Positions 16,261 to 24,190 of a DNA stretch of 64,000 nt are shown here, one piece after another. The translations under genes were made by a program, and so were the position numbers. The notes beneath the pieces were generated by a model. That model was not told where the DNA came from and made no database searches. It worked only from the letters and a program-made list of their open reading frames with translations. Within the stretch, counting starts at the first letter, position 1. Every line of letters starts with the position of its first letter. The DNA is from GCA-2737665 sp044344795 (GTDB lineage Bacteria > Bacteroidota > Bacteroidia > Palsa-965). Location of the stretch: assembly GCA_044344795.1 (NCBI GenBank), contig JBIJCF010000013.1:1-64000 (forward strand). Reading direction: 5' to 3'.

Positions 16261-17253
16261 ATGAAAATAATACTTCAATTAATATTAATCTGTTTATCAT
16301 TTGATTGTTTGGCACAACCAACAGGACATCAAAAAATCTTCTTGGAAATATCAGACAATGGTGACACTTTACATTTTGAAAATAACTTTAAAAAAAATGA
16401 ACAGGGACGGAAAACAAGTCTTACTTATAAAGCGTATGAAATAAAAGATATTAGTCATAACCAGACGGGCTTTGAGTATTATCCAAGGGCAAAATATTTG
16501 CATAAAACATTGATGACAGATGACCACCACATTCAGATAGTGAAAAATAAAACGGATACGATGAACATTGAAATTTTAAATGCCTTCAATGTTTACTTTC
16601 TGAATATTTCATTTCAAAAAGGAAATTTCAAATTGTTTGTTAATGACGGAAATCTGTATAAATGGAACTATAATACTTTGCCTTTTAAAACAATAAATTC
16701 TGAGCAAATTGTATATGACATTACACCTGCTAACTGGGGTGTATTTCATGTTGACAATCGAAAACAAGAAGTAGATTATTTCATTTCTGTTCAGTTTGCT
16801 AAACAACAGATTTTATCCAAACCAATTATTCCTGAAGACGACCCAAATTTTAGAAACCAAAGAAGAATTCAGAATCTTAAAGTTGAAGTTGCCGATTATA
16901 ACTTTGACGGACAAAAAGACTACAGGGAACACAAAATGAATGATTCAACCAAATGGAATTATTTCATTTATAAAAATTCTGAAACAGGATATGTTTTAGA
17001 TACGCTATTAAGCACTTTGGATGAATGTTACTTTGATTTTAACAAGAATAAATTTGTTGGTTTAAAGACATCAAGAATTGATTCTTTAACCACTCGGATG
17101 GACAACTATGAGTATATTGGCGGAGTGGCAACATTGGTTAGAGTGGTAGTATGTGTCCAATCTTTTCCACATTCAGAGAAAAAGGACTGTACTGTTAGTG
17201 TACTAGAAAATGGGAAGTGGGTTGATAAAGAACCGATTTTGGGCGCTGAATGA
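16261..17253 (+). CDS. Secreted protein with a DYNFDG motif
   Basis: A 330-residue exported protein. The frame is open from 16225, but the ATG at 16261 gives a proper signal peptide (MKIILQLILICLSFDCLAQ) and is chosen. Near residue 215 is ADYNFDGQKDYRE, the same Asp-rich motif as in the preceding gene, followed by a YFDFNKNKFVG segment; the two proteins seem distantly related. No catalytic motif is visible. It lies alone between attC-like copies d and e, 38 bp after d and 9 bp before e, again a cassette-like layout. The function is unknown. Confidence 0.65.
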   Translation: MKIILQLILICLSFDCLAQPTGHQKIFLEISDNGDTLHFENNFKKNEQGRKTSLTYKAYEIKDISHNQTGFEYYPRAKYLHKTLMTDDHHIQIVKNKTDTMNIEILNAFNVYFLNISFQKGNFKLFVNDGNLYKWNYNTLPFKTINSEQIVYDITPANWGVFHVDNRKQEVDYFISVQFAKQQILSKPIIPEDDPNFRNQRRIQNLKVEVADYNFDGQKDYREHKMNDSTKWNYFIYKNSETGYVLDTLLSTLDECYFDFNKNKFVGLKTSRIDSLTTRMDNYEYIGGVATLVRVVVCVQSFPHSEKKDCTVSVLENGKWVDKEPILGAE

Positions 17254-17261
17254 GAACCACT

Positions 17262-17398
17262 CGCTATAACAGTGGTCTTGCAAAAAAGCGGGTTCAGTGG
17301 TTAATTAAACATTCTACTCCGCATCAACTTCTTTGGTGTATTGATAGTTTTGTGCTCCGAAATCCTCCACCTTCGCCAAGCCCTAACCCGTTATCTGC
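17262..17398 (+). repeat. attC-like inverted repeat, copy e
   Basis: Outer boxes CGCTATAAC (17262-17270) and GTTATCTGC (17390-17398). The left flank GAGAACCACTCGCTATAAC matches the flank of copy c. Inner arms pair only in part (TGGTCTTGC facing GCCAAG), so it is the most divergent copy. It is the last copy in the window and marks the right end of the cassette-like series. Confidence 0.5.
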
Positions 17399-17413
17399 AT
17401 CCTTAAAAATTAA

Positions 17414-17488
17414 ATGATGAGATTAAGTTCACTACTATTTTCTATAATCTTCATTTTGTCCCTCCCCCAGACAAATTCTTCAGAATGA
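17414..17488 (+). pseudogene. Signal-peptide stub
   Basis: A 24-codon frame encodes MRLSSLLFSIIFILSLPQ and stops at once with TGA. It reads as a genuine export signal with nothing behind it. A 67-codon frame starting at 17485 overlaps the stop but continues with no recognisable protein (17485-17688). The simplest reading is the 5' end of a lost or rearranged secreted-protein gene just after attC-like copy e. A real micro-protein cannot be excluded. Confidence 0.3.
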
Positions 17489-17698
17489 AAGTTGACAAAA
17501 TGCCAACGCTTTGTAAAATAAAAAGCACCGCAATTCAAAGCGCATGTGGACAAATGTTTCAGTATGTTTTATTTTGGTCAAACGCACCCAAGGGAGCTAC
17601 CTTTATGAGATCGCAAGGAGAAGTTCTTTTATTCTCTGATTACCGTAGAGTCGTGATTGTAAATGTGTCCACATGTAAAAACAAATAAAAATTAACGA

Positions 17699-18091
17699 AT
17701 GAAAAATATCTTGATTTTAGTAATGGTGCTAATGACCTTAGGTTCTATGCATGCGCAACGTCTATCCAACAGCTCGAGATCGACGGTAGGTTATATTGAA
17801 AACGGCACTGTAATGAATAGCTCCCGATCTATAATAGGTTACATTGAGAATGGCACTGTAATGAATAGTTCGCGATCCATCATTGGTTATATCAAAGATG
17901 GTACTGTAATGAATAGCTCACGCTCCACAATTGGTTACATATCTGATGGCGCTATCATGAATAGCTCCCGATCTACAATTGGTTATGTTGAAAATGGGAC
18001 CGTAATGAATAGTTCCCGCTCCACAATTGGTTATTATGATGCTGTAAAAGATAGTCACGCCGCACTATTCTTTTTCTTCTTTTTTGATTAA
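17699..18091 (+). CDS. Secreted repeat protein, 5-fold beta-flower type
   Basis: A 130-residue protein with a signal peptide (MKNILILVMVLMTLGSMHAQ) followed by five 16-residue repeats of the form STIGYIENGTVMNSSR and a partial sixth. This G-Y-I-x-N-G-x-(V/I)-M-N-S-S-R pattern is that of Bacteroidota proteins called 5-fold beta-flower proteins, where each repeat forms one petal of a small beta structure. The C terminus ends in a run of Phe and Asp, which is unusual. The repeats are also 48 bp repeats in the DNA with scattered silent differences, so they are not a very recent expansion. The role is unknown. Confidence 0.65.
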   Translation: MKNILILVMVLMTLGSMHAQRLSNSSRSTVGYIENGTVMNSSRSIIGYIENGTVMNSSRSIIGYIKDGTVMNSSRSTIGYISDGAIMNSSRSTIGYVENGTVMNSSRSTIGYYDAVKDSHAALFFFFFFD

Positions 18092-18349
18092 AGAATAATC
18101 CTCAAGCATATTTAATGGAACGTTTCAATTAGGTTCGGCGGACGTTGTTTTTTATTTTGCACAAGTCTGTCCGGTCTTTCTGGAATTCCTTTTGTAAAGC
18201 AGAAATTGTTTTTGCCGATGCTGTATAAAGCATCAGCAAAGCGATGGGAAGAAGGGTTGGAGCATGATGACAGCTTTACTTCTAATATCGCAAAAGGTGC
18301 GTTCAAAGTAAAAGAATAGTTTTACTGGATCGAATAAGTATTGGTCAAC
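18092..18349 (+). other. Island boundary with open-frame remnant
   Basis: No complete gene is seen. On the + strand the frame from 18116 to the TAG at 18317-18319 is open for 67 codons without an ATG, and its end (KLFLPMLYKASAKRW, then a tail FKVKE) has protein-like composition. It may be the 3' remnant of a gene cut when the island formed. A 64-codon frame on the opposite strand overlaps it but lacks a convincing start. The segment lies between the A+T-rich island and the convergent hemB gene. Confidence 0.35.
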
Positions 18350-19318
18350 TTACAACCACCCTTTTTCTAAAATATCTCGCGCGTGATACGTGATAATAAT
18401 ATCACAACCGGCGCGGGCGAAGGCGATCATGTTTTCCATCACGATGCGTTGTTCGTCTATCAAACCTTGAGCAGCTGCAGCTTTTACCATGCTGTATTCT
18501 CCGGATACATTGTAACACGCCAAGGGCAACAAACTGCTCTCGCGAACTTTGGCGATGATATCCAAATAGGCTAACGCCGGCTTAACCATTAATATATCAG
18601 CTCCTTCTTCTTCGTCCAGCAATGCTTCTTTCACACTTTCGCGGGCGTTACGCGAATCCATTTGATAGGCTTTGCGATCGCCGCTTTGCGGTGATGAATC
18701 TGCTGCTTCACGAAACGGACCGTAATACGCACTCGCAAATTTTACACTGTACGACAGGATGCCGGTGTTCACAAATCCATGATCATCCAGCGTTTCACGA
18801 ATAGCGCCGATGCGCCCATCCATCATGTCGGATGGTGCCACCATATCTGCACCGGCTTTGGCATGTGATAATGCCATGTTGCACAATACGTCTACAGACG
18901 CATCATTTACTACGTAACCGTTTTCTAAAATTCCGCAATGTCCGTGCGTAGTATAAGCGCACACGCACACATCAGTAATCACAAAAATATTGTCGCCGAA
19001 ATTTTTCTTGAGGCTGGTTATGGCCTGTGGTACAATACTGTTGTGACTGCATGATGATGAGCCATCAACTGTTTTCTCTTCACCTACACCAAACAGCAAC
19101 ACTTTGTTAATGCCTAATTCTAATCCGCGTTGTACATCTTTAATTAATTCATCAATAGAAAAATGGTAAACACCGGGCATGGCGTTAATCGGATTTTTGA
19201 TGCCTGTTCCGTGTGTAACGAAATACGGATAGACGAACATGTCGCGGTGTAAACGGGTTTCCGCTACCATGTTACGAACGATAGGATTGGTGCGGGTTCT
19301 GCGTGGTCGAATGTGCAT
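18350..19318 (-). CDS. hemB: Porphobilinogen synthase (delta-aminolevulinate dehydratase)
   Basis: This 322-residue enzyme joins two 5-aminolevulinate molecules into porphobilinogen, the second shared step after HemA. The zinc-binding Cys cluster is present as DVCVCAYTTHGHCG, so it is a zinc-type enzyme. The two active-site lysines lie in YSVKFASAYYGPFR and ILMVKPALAYLD. Length and ends fit the family. It is the last gene of the - strand run hemA, hemCD, hemB, only 7 bp after the hemCD stop, so the three are probably co-transcribed. Confidence 0.97.
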   Translation of the reverse strand: MHIRPRRTRTNPIVRNMVAETRLHRDMFVYPYFVTHGTGIKNPINAMPGVYHFSIDELIKDVQRGLELGINKVLLFGVGEEKTVDGSSSCSHNSIVPQAITSLKKNFGDNIFVITDVCVCAYTTHGHCGILENGYVVNDASVDVLCNMALSHAKAGADMVAPSDMMDGRIGAIRETLDDHGFVNTGILSYSVKFASAYYGPFREAADSSPQSGDRKAYQMDSRNARESVKEALLDEEEGADILMVKPALAYLDIIAKVRESSLLPLACYNVSGEYSMVKAAAAQGLIDEQRIVMENMIAFARAGCDIIITYHARDILEKGWL

Positions 19319-19325
19319 GGCTGAA

Positions 19326-20888
19326 TTATATTGTTGTTAAACGCATCACGGCACGTACTAACCCGATCTCATCAAACGAATCGGTTAATGCATAGCTGAT
19401 TACGCCTTTTTCATTTAACGTATTTCCGGTAGCATGACCCATGGCCACTACCTTATGTTGTTTGGTGATTTTGTTGTGCACACAAAACGCATCTACATTA
19501 GATGGACTCGTGAAAACTAAGATATCGGCATCTTCTACAGGTTCTGCAGTACGATCGATAGTTTCGTACACTACAAGATTAATCACTTGTACAGTGGGCA
19601 ATTGCTGCTGAACTGTGCGAACGCTGCCTTTGGCTTGCGGAAATAAAACGGCACTGCGGCCTGCAACTGCACCAAATTGTTTCGCGATGAGTCGTGTGTC
19701 ATTACCGCTGCCTATGAAGTCCGCGCGCAGGTTATGTTTACGTAATTCTTCTGAAGTGCCTTTTCCTACAGCTGCAATTTTAGTACCCGGCTTAACTTGG
19801 TGTTGTTGCACGAAATATTTCACCGCGTGTTTGCTGCTGAAGAATAACCAGTCGTGATCTGGAACTTTGGCAATGGGAACTACGCGGGTTTCGATCATGG
19901 AGCGGCCATGAACGGTGAATCCGTTGCGCTCCAGAATCATTTTAAACGGATCGTGTGCACGAACATCACGCGACAAAAACACGCGGGCAGGTTGAATAGC
20001 CTGAAGTCGCTGCACAATTTTTTCTGCGACAGCTTCTCCGTGTTGTGTTTCTGCGTACAGTACCCGCAAGGGGCTTTCTGCGGTTTCCGCCATGGCTACA
20101 CGAATTTTAAACGTGTCTTCTTCCATTACACAATACGCGCCTAAAGGCATATGACAACCGCCGTGAAACAGATTTAATATTTTGCGTTCAACGGCAATAC
20201 ACTGTTGTACTTCGTCGTGATGCAAAGCTTGTAATGCAGCAATCAGTTCGTGATCGTTGTCGCGGGTTTGTAGTGCTAAAACACCTTGTGCGGGTGCGGG
20301 AACAAATTCTGTTGCGTCGGGTTGAATAACTTCAAATTCGGAAAGGTCAATGCCTAAGCGTTCTACACCTGCACTTGCTAACATAATTACGTCGTAGTTG
20401 CCATCCCGTAATTTTTGAATTCGTGTAGGGACATTGCCTCGTAAGTCTAGCAGCTGTGTGTCGGGACGAAACGCGAGCAATTGTGATTGGCGTCTTGCAG
20501 ATGAAGTTCCAACACGAGCGTTTTCCTTGTAGCCGAATTTACGTTTACGATCGTAACTCTCTTTGCGAATGAGAATAAGTTCACGAGGATCTTCTCGATA
20601 CGAAACGGCAGCAATAACAAGTCCTTCGGGCGATTCAGTGGGAAGATCTTTATGCGAATGCACCGCAAGGTCAGCTTGTTTATTCAACAAGGCATCTTCA
20701 ATTTCTTTGGTAAAGAAACCTTTGCCTTCCAGTTTATCTAAACTTAAGTGTTGAATTTTATCACCTTGCGTTTTTAGAATCAGTAGTTCAGAATCAACTC
20801 CGATTTTGCGCAACTCACTTTGTACAAAATGTGCTTGCCACAATGCTAATTCGCTGCCTCGTGTTGCTATCGTGATTTTTCGTTGCAC
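19326..20888 (-). CDS. hemCD: Hydroxymethylbilane synthase / uroporphyrinogen-III synthase fusion
   Basis: The 520-residue protein joins two consecutive haem enzymes. Residues 1 to about 300 are HemC: ATRGSELALWQA at the start, AVHSHKDLPTE and RRQSQLL in the active site, and the Cys in FHGGCHMPLGAY that carries the dipyrromethane cofactor. Residues about 305-520 are HemD-like: VFLSRDVRAHDPF, FFSSKHAVKYF, AAVGKGTSEEL, VFTSPSNVDAF. HemC builds the linear tetrapyrrole, which cyclises by itself to the wrong isomer unless HemD acts, so a fusion helps direct transfer. Separate genes are the more common layout. It follows hemA by 83 bp and is followed by hemB after 7 bp. Confidence 0.95.
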   Translation of the reverse strand: MQRKITIATRGSELALWQAHFVQSELRKIGVDSELLILKTQGDKIQHLSLDKLEGKGFFTKEIEDALLNKQADLAVHSHKDLPTESPEGLVIAAVSYREDPRELILIRKESYDRKRKFGYKENARVGTSSARRQSQLLAFRPDTQLLDLRGNVPTRIQKLRDGNYDVIMLASAGVERLGIDLSEFEVIQPDATEFVPAPAQGVLALQTRDNDHELIAALQALHHDEVQQCIAVERKILNLFHGGCHMPLGAYCVMEEDTFKIRVAMAETAESPLRVLYAETQHGEAVAEKIVQRLQAIQPARVFLSRDVRAHDPFKMILERNGFTVHGRSMIETRVVPIAKVPDHDWLFFSSKHAVKYFVQQHQVKPGTKIAAVGKGTSEELRKHNLRADFIGSGNDTRLIAKQFGAVAGRSAVLFPQAKGSVRTVQQQLPTVQVINLVVYETIDRTAEPVEDADILVFTSPSNVDAFCVHNKITKQHKVVAMGHATGNTLNEKGVISYALTDSFDEIGLVRAVMRLTTI

Positions 20889-20971
20889 GTTGTAATGCGT
20901 TAGTGATCTGCAAAAATAAAGGCTATCCCGTGCGAAGAGAAAGCCCTTACAACCTTACAGATTAGGTTTAA

Positions 20972-22204
20972 TTAATTCTTCTGAGCGTCACCTACCAAAA
21001 TCTCCCGCGCCATCTTCATTGGAACGCTGATATATTTTTTCTCTACGTAGTTCATTACTTTATCCAAAATCTCGCGCGAAGCCGGATCCATTTGTTCAAT
21101 TTCTTTCGCGAACACTGCACCGTAAGCCGTCTCACGAATCTCTTTCACCTTCTTCGGCACTTCCTGCATCGCTAATTCAACTTGACGTTGACGATACAAT
21201 TGGCGGAAGTCCAAAATATTATTTTCAATGATGTTGCGGCAAGCTTTCAGTGATTTCTCTCGCTCTTTTAAATTCTCTTTCGCAACTTCCTGCAAATTAT
21301 TAACCGCGATTACATTAATATCCCACTCGTTAATAATCTCAGGGTCTAAGTCATTTGGAATGGCTAAATCAATCACCACTTTGCGGTTCTTGTCATCACC
21401 TACCAGCGCACGATAAAGGTCTTTAGTAATTACTGTTCCTTCAGCGCCTGTACAGGTTACGATTACATCAAACCCTTTGTTGTATTGTGACAATTCGTTC
21501 AGTGCGAAATAGGGTGAGTTGATTTCCTCGGCTAAAGCAGCGGCATTTGAAACGGTGCGATTGAAGATCACGAAGTTGGAGAATCCGTGCTTACGCAGAT
21601 AGCGCGCCATTGCAGTATTGGTAACACCGGAACCAACGATGATAAAACGCGCATCCAACGGAACATTCAGCGCACGCAACTTACGATACGCTAAAGACAC
21701 TACAGAAACCGGATTGCGTGCAATATCTGTTTCGGTGTAAACAGCTTTTGCGGTTTCAATGGTTTTTTTTACCACAACGCGAATCGTATCGCCTGTAAGT
21801 CCTGCTGCAGCTGATCGTTCAAATGCATTGCGAACCTGCGTAATAATTTCACGTTCCCCTACTACTAATGAATCCAATGATGATGCGACTTCGAACAAAT
21901 GACGCAGCGCTGCATCGCCTTGATACAACGAGTGATTATCTAATGCGAACTTGATTTCATCATTATTACCCGCGAAGAAAATTTCGAAAAAACGACTCAA
22001 AAAAACTTCATCGGGATAACCTTCATACACCAATGTAAATTCCACACGATTGCAGGTGGATAAATACATCAGTTCCTGAATTCCGCACTCTTCCTTAATT
22101 TGTGCCAGTACTGCATCACGACGCTCGTCTTCTAAATGAAAACGACCGATGTGGTTGATATCCACACTGCGATGGTTGAAGCTGATGAGATGCAGCGAAT
22201 TCAT
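20972..22204 (-). CDS. hemA: Glutamyl-tRNA reductase
   Basis: A 410-residue enzyme that reduces glutamyl-tRNA to glutamate-1-semialdehyde, the first committed step of the C5 route to haem. The catalytic Cys lies in LSTCNRVEF, the NADPH-binding region in FIIVGSGVTNTAMARYL, and a C-terminal dimerisation helix closes the protein. The frame is open from a TTG at 22213, but the ATG at 22204 is preferred because a -7 promoter-like element (GATTTTTG, 22218-22211) ends six bases upstream. It leads the hemA-hemCD-hemB run. A glutamate-1-semialdehyde aminotransferase gene is not in the window. Confidence 0.96.
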   Translation of the reverse strand: MNSLHLISFNHRSVDINHIGRFHLEDERRDAVLAQIKEECGIQELMYLSTCNRVEFTLVYEGYPDEVFLSRFFEIFFAGNNDEIKFALDNHSLYQGDAALRHLFEVASSLDSLVVGEREIITQVRNAFERSAAAGLTGDTIRVVVKKTIETAKAVYTETDIARNPVSVVSLAYRKLRALNVPLDARFIIVGSGVTNTAMARYLRKHGFSNFVIFNRTVSNAAALAEEINSPYFALNELSQYNKGFDVIVTCTGAEGTVITKDLYRALVGDDKNRKVVIDLAIPNDLDPEIINEWDINVIAVNNLQEVAKENLKEREKSLKACRNIIENNILDFRQLYRQRQVELAMQEVPKKVKEIRETAYGAVFAKEIEQMDPASREILDKVMNYVEKKYISVPMKMAREILVGDAQKN

Positions 22205-22210
22205 GTACCA

Positions 22211-22218
22211 CAAAAATC
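22211..22218 (-). promoter_or_regulatory. -7 promoter element of hemA
   Basis: GATTTTTG read on the - strand, one mismatch from the Bacteroidota TAnnTTTG element, ends six bases before the hemA ATG. Transcription would start at or within a few bases of the start codon. No clear -33 TTG box was found at the usual spacing. Confidence 0.45.
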
Positions 22219-22429
22219 CGATGAACTGTAACTTTGATTGTCAGAATACTGTCAAAACGCTTATTTAGATGCGGTTTAAATAGCTTGTAAGTATCATAAA
22301 TTCAGAAACATACACACAAGTGCGATTAGTGTCAGGTTGGATTCATAGTAAAATTGATGACGGTCAGTCTATTTGGAGTGTAATTGATTGTCATATCCAT
22401 TTACAAACGGATAGATTATTCACAGGCTG

Positions 22430-22437
22430 TAGTTTTG
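22430..22437 (+). promoter_or_regulatory. -7 promoter element of the TPR gene
   Basis: TAGTTTTG matches TAnnTTTG exactly and ends four bases before the ATG at 22442, leaving no room for a ribosome binding site. Confidence 0.55.
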
Positions 22438-22441
22438 CAGG

Positions 22442-23584
22442 ATGCGGGCGGTGCTTATTTTCATCTTGTTATTGTCGGTAAGGCAACTTTATGGGCAATC
22501 CGAAAAGGAATTGCTAGAACAACGATTACGACTGGAATTAACCGATACCGCTCGCATCAGTGCATTAAATCGTTTGGCGTATCTCAATCGCGCCATTGAT
22601 CCGGCTCGCTCATGGGAATTGTTGCGCAAATCGAACGCACTCTTACAACGTGTGGATTATCCTCAGGGACAAAGCGATTATCACAACCATCTTGGTGTCT
22701 TGTTTTATCGCCAGGGCAATTTCACACGCGCCGCGGAGCAACATCTTGCCGCATTAAAAATCAGGGAATACCGCAACGACCGCTTGGGCATGATGAAGTC
22801 GTATATCAATCTTGGTAATGTGTACGGCGATCTCTTGCAATATTCACGCGCTGCCCGGTTTTACGAAAAGGCAGAACAATTGCTGCTGGAGCAAAATGAT
22901 GTGTTGTGGTTGGCGCGGGTATACAATAATCAGGCGGCGCTCGGTTTGCAGATGAATAATGATGTACTCTGCAAAAGTTATTGCAACAAGGTGCTTCAGC
23001 TTAATATTGGAGACAGGGATCCGACGTTGTTGGGACAGGCACTCAATAATCTGGGTGTTGCTTTTCAAAACGAAGGACGATTGGATAGTGCGCAAGTCAT
23101 TTATAACCGCGCTTATCAATTGGGAGAACAGAGTGGAGACAAAACATTGCTTACCGATGCTACTATCAATTTGGGGAATATTTTTCGTTTGAAAGGGGAA
23201 TCCGCACAAGGTGTTGTTTTTCATCGTGAGGCATTGGAGCTAGCGGCAAGTATTGGTTATGCGGAGGGGATTCGTGTTGCATATCAGGCACTCTCAGCAG
23301 ATTATGAAGCTCAGGCCAATTGGAAAGAAGCTTTTTTTGTACACCGAAGATTGAAGCAGATCAGTGATTCGCTCTTGAATGAACATACAACCCAAACGAC
23401 TTCCGAATTATTCAATTTATGGGAACAGGAGTTGAAGGTGCGCGAATGGCAATCGCGACAAGGAGCTGCACAAGCGGAGCAAGAACGTCAATCGCGGCGT
23501 ACTGAACGCATCATCACCGGCGCTATAGTCATATTCGCGCTGTCGGGTGTCACGATTATCTATCTGCGAAAGCGTCGTTCATAA
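22442..23584 (+). CDS. Exported TPR protein with C-terminal membrane helix
   Basis: The 380-residue protein starts with a signal peptide (VLIFILLLSVRQLYGQ), continues with about six tetratricopeptide repeats between residues 40 and 300 (for example NHLGVLFYRQGNFTRAAEQH and NLGNVYGDLLQYSRAARFYE), then a charged coiled coil, and ends with one membrane helix (ITGAIVIFALSGVTIIYL) and a basic tail. This is the sensor part of many Bacteroidota TPR histidine kinases and TPR-LuxR/LytTR regulators, but no output domain follows. It may interact with a separate regulator or be a truncated receptor. It is divergent from hemA across a 237 bp gap. Confidence 0.75.
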   Translation: MRAVLIFILLLSVRQLYGQSEKELLEQRLRLELTDTARISALNRLAYLNRAIDPARSWELLRKSNALLQRVDYPQGQSDYHNHLGVLFYRQGNFTRAAEQHLAALKIREYRNDRLGMMKSYINLGNVYGDLLQYSRAARFYEKAEQLLLEQNDVLWLARVYNNQAALGLQMNNDVLCKSYCNKVLQLNIGDRDPTLLGQALNNLGVAFQNEGRLDSAQVIYNRAYQLGEQSGDKTLLTDATINLGNIFRLKGESAQGVVFHREALELAASIGYAEGIRVAYQALSADYEAQANWKEAFFVHRRLKQISDSLLNEHTTQTTSELFNLWEQELKVREWQSRQGAAQAEQERQSRRTERIITGAIVIFALSGVTIIYLRKRRS

Positions 23585-23711
23585 CTTCTAACGTCTTCAT
23601 ACTTAATGTAATCCGCGCTGTTCAAGAATTGTGATGAGTTGCGTCATCAGTAACGCTGTACTTTTATTCTGCAGACCACATTCGGAAGTGAGGCCTTAAA
23701 CGAAGTGGTAT

Positions 23712-24146
23712 ATGAATCAATTTTCTTTATTGGGTGGTGCTGCGTCAGTTGTGCCCGTTGCGGATTTCCCGTTTTATCAGTCTTACGTTCCAGCCGGAAT
23801 ACCAGCTCCGCCGCACGATGCATCTCGTGATGAAATAGATCTAAATAAATTTTTAGTTCAACATCCGAGGGATACTTTTTTTATCCGGGCACGTGGTGAG
23901 TCGATGCGCGATGCAGGTATTCGTGATGGTGCTATACTTGTGGTCGATCGTGCGCGAGTTCCGGCGTCGGGAGATATTGTGGTGGCCATACTTGACGGAG
24001 AGTTTACGGTGAAGCGTTATTTGACAGATGCGTCAGGTGTGGTGCTGCATGCCGAGAATCCCCTGTTTCAGGATATACGTGTAGAGGCGGAAGCGCGTTT
24101 TGCCGTGTGGGGCGTGGTGACGTATGTGATACACGAGGCGGAGTGA
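23712..24146 (+). CDS. umuD: UmuD-like S24 peptidase
   Basis: A 144-residue LexA/UmuD-type serine protease. The catalytic Ser is in ARGESMRDAGI and the Lys in EFTVKRYL. The Ala-Gly self-cleavage site is visible near the N terminus in YVPAGIPAPP. In the SOS response UmuD cuts itself on RecA filaments and joins UmuC to form DNA polymerase V, normally encoded directly downstream; here the next gene is an unrelated dehydrogenase 44 bp away. It has no helix-turn-helix, so it is not LexA. A distant umuC or use of another Y-family polymerase would be needed. No SOS box could be assigned upstream. Confidence 0.88.
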   Translation: MNQFSLLGGAASVVPVADFPFYQSYVPAGIPAPPHDASRDEIDLNKFLVQHPRDTFFIRARGESMRDAGIRDGAILVVDRARVPASGDIVVAILDGEFTVKRYLTDASGVVLHAENPLFQDIRVEAEARFAVWGVVTYVIHEAE

Positions 24147-24190
24147 TGGGAGCGGAATGAATTCGTATTTTTAAGTTCTTGTAAATCATC

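Noticed and set aside
3742..17398. CRISPR array
   Set aside because: The repeats are few, palindromic, more than 130 bp long and separated by whole genes, unlike CRISPR repeats with short spacers.
18112..18306. 64-codon - strand frame after hemB
   Set aside because: No promoter or ribosome site, and the + strand frame of the same bases looks more protein-like.
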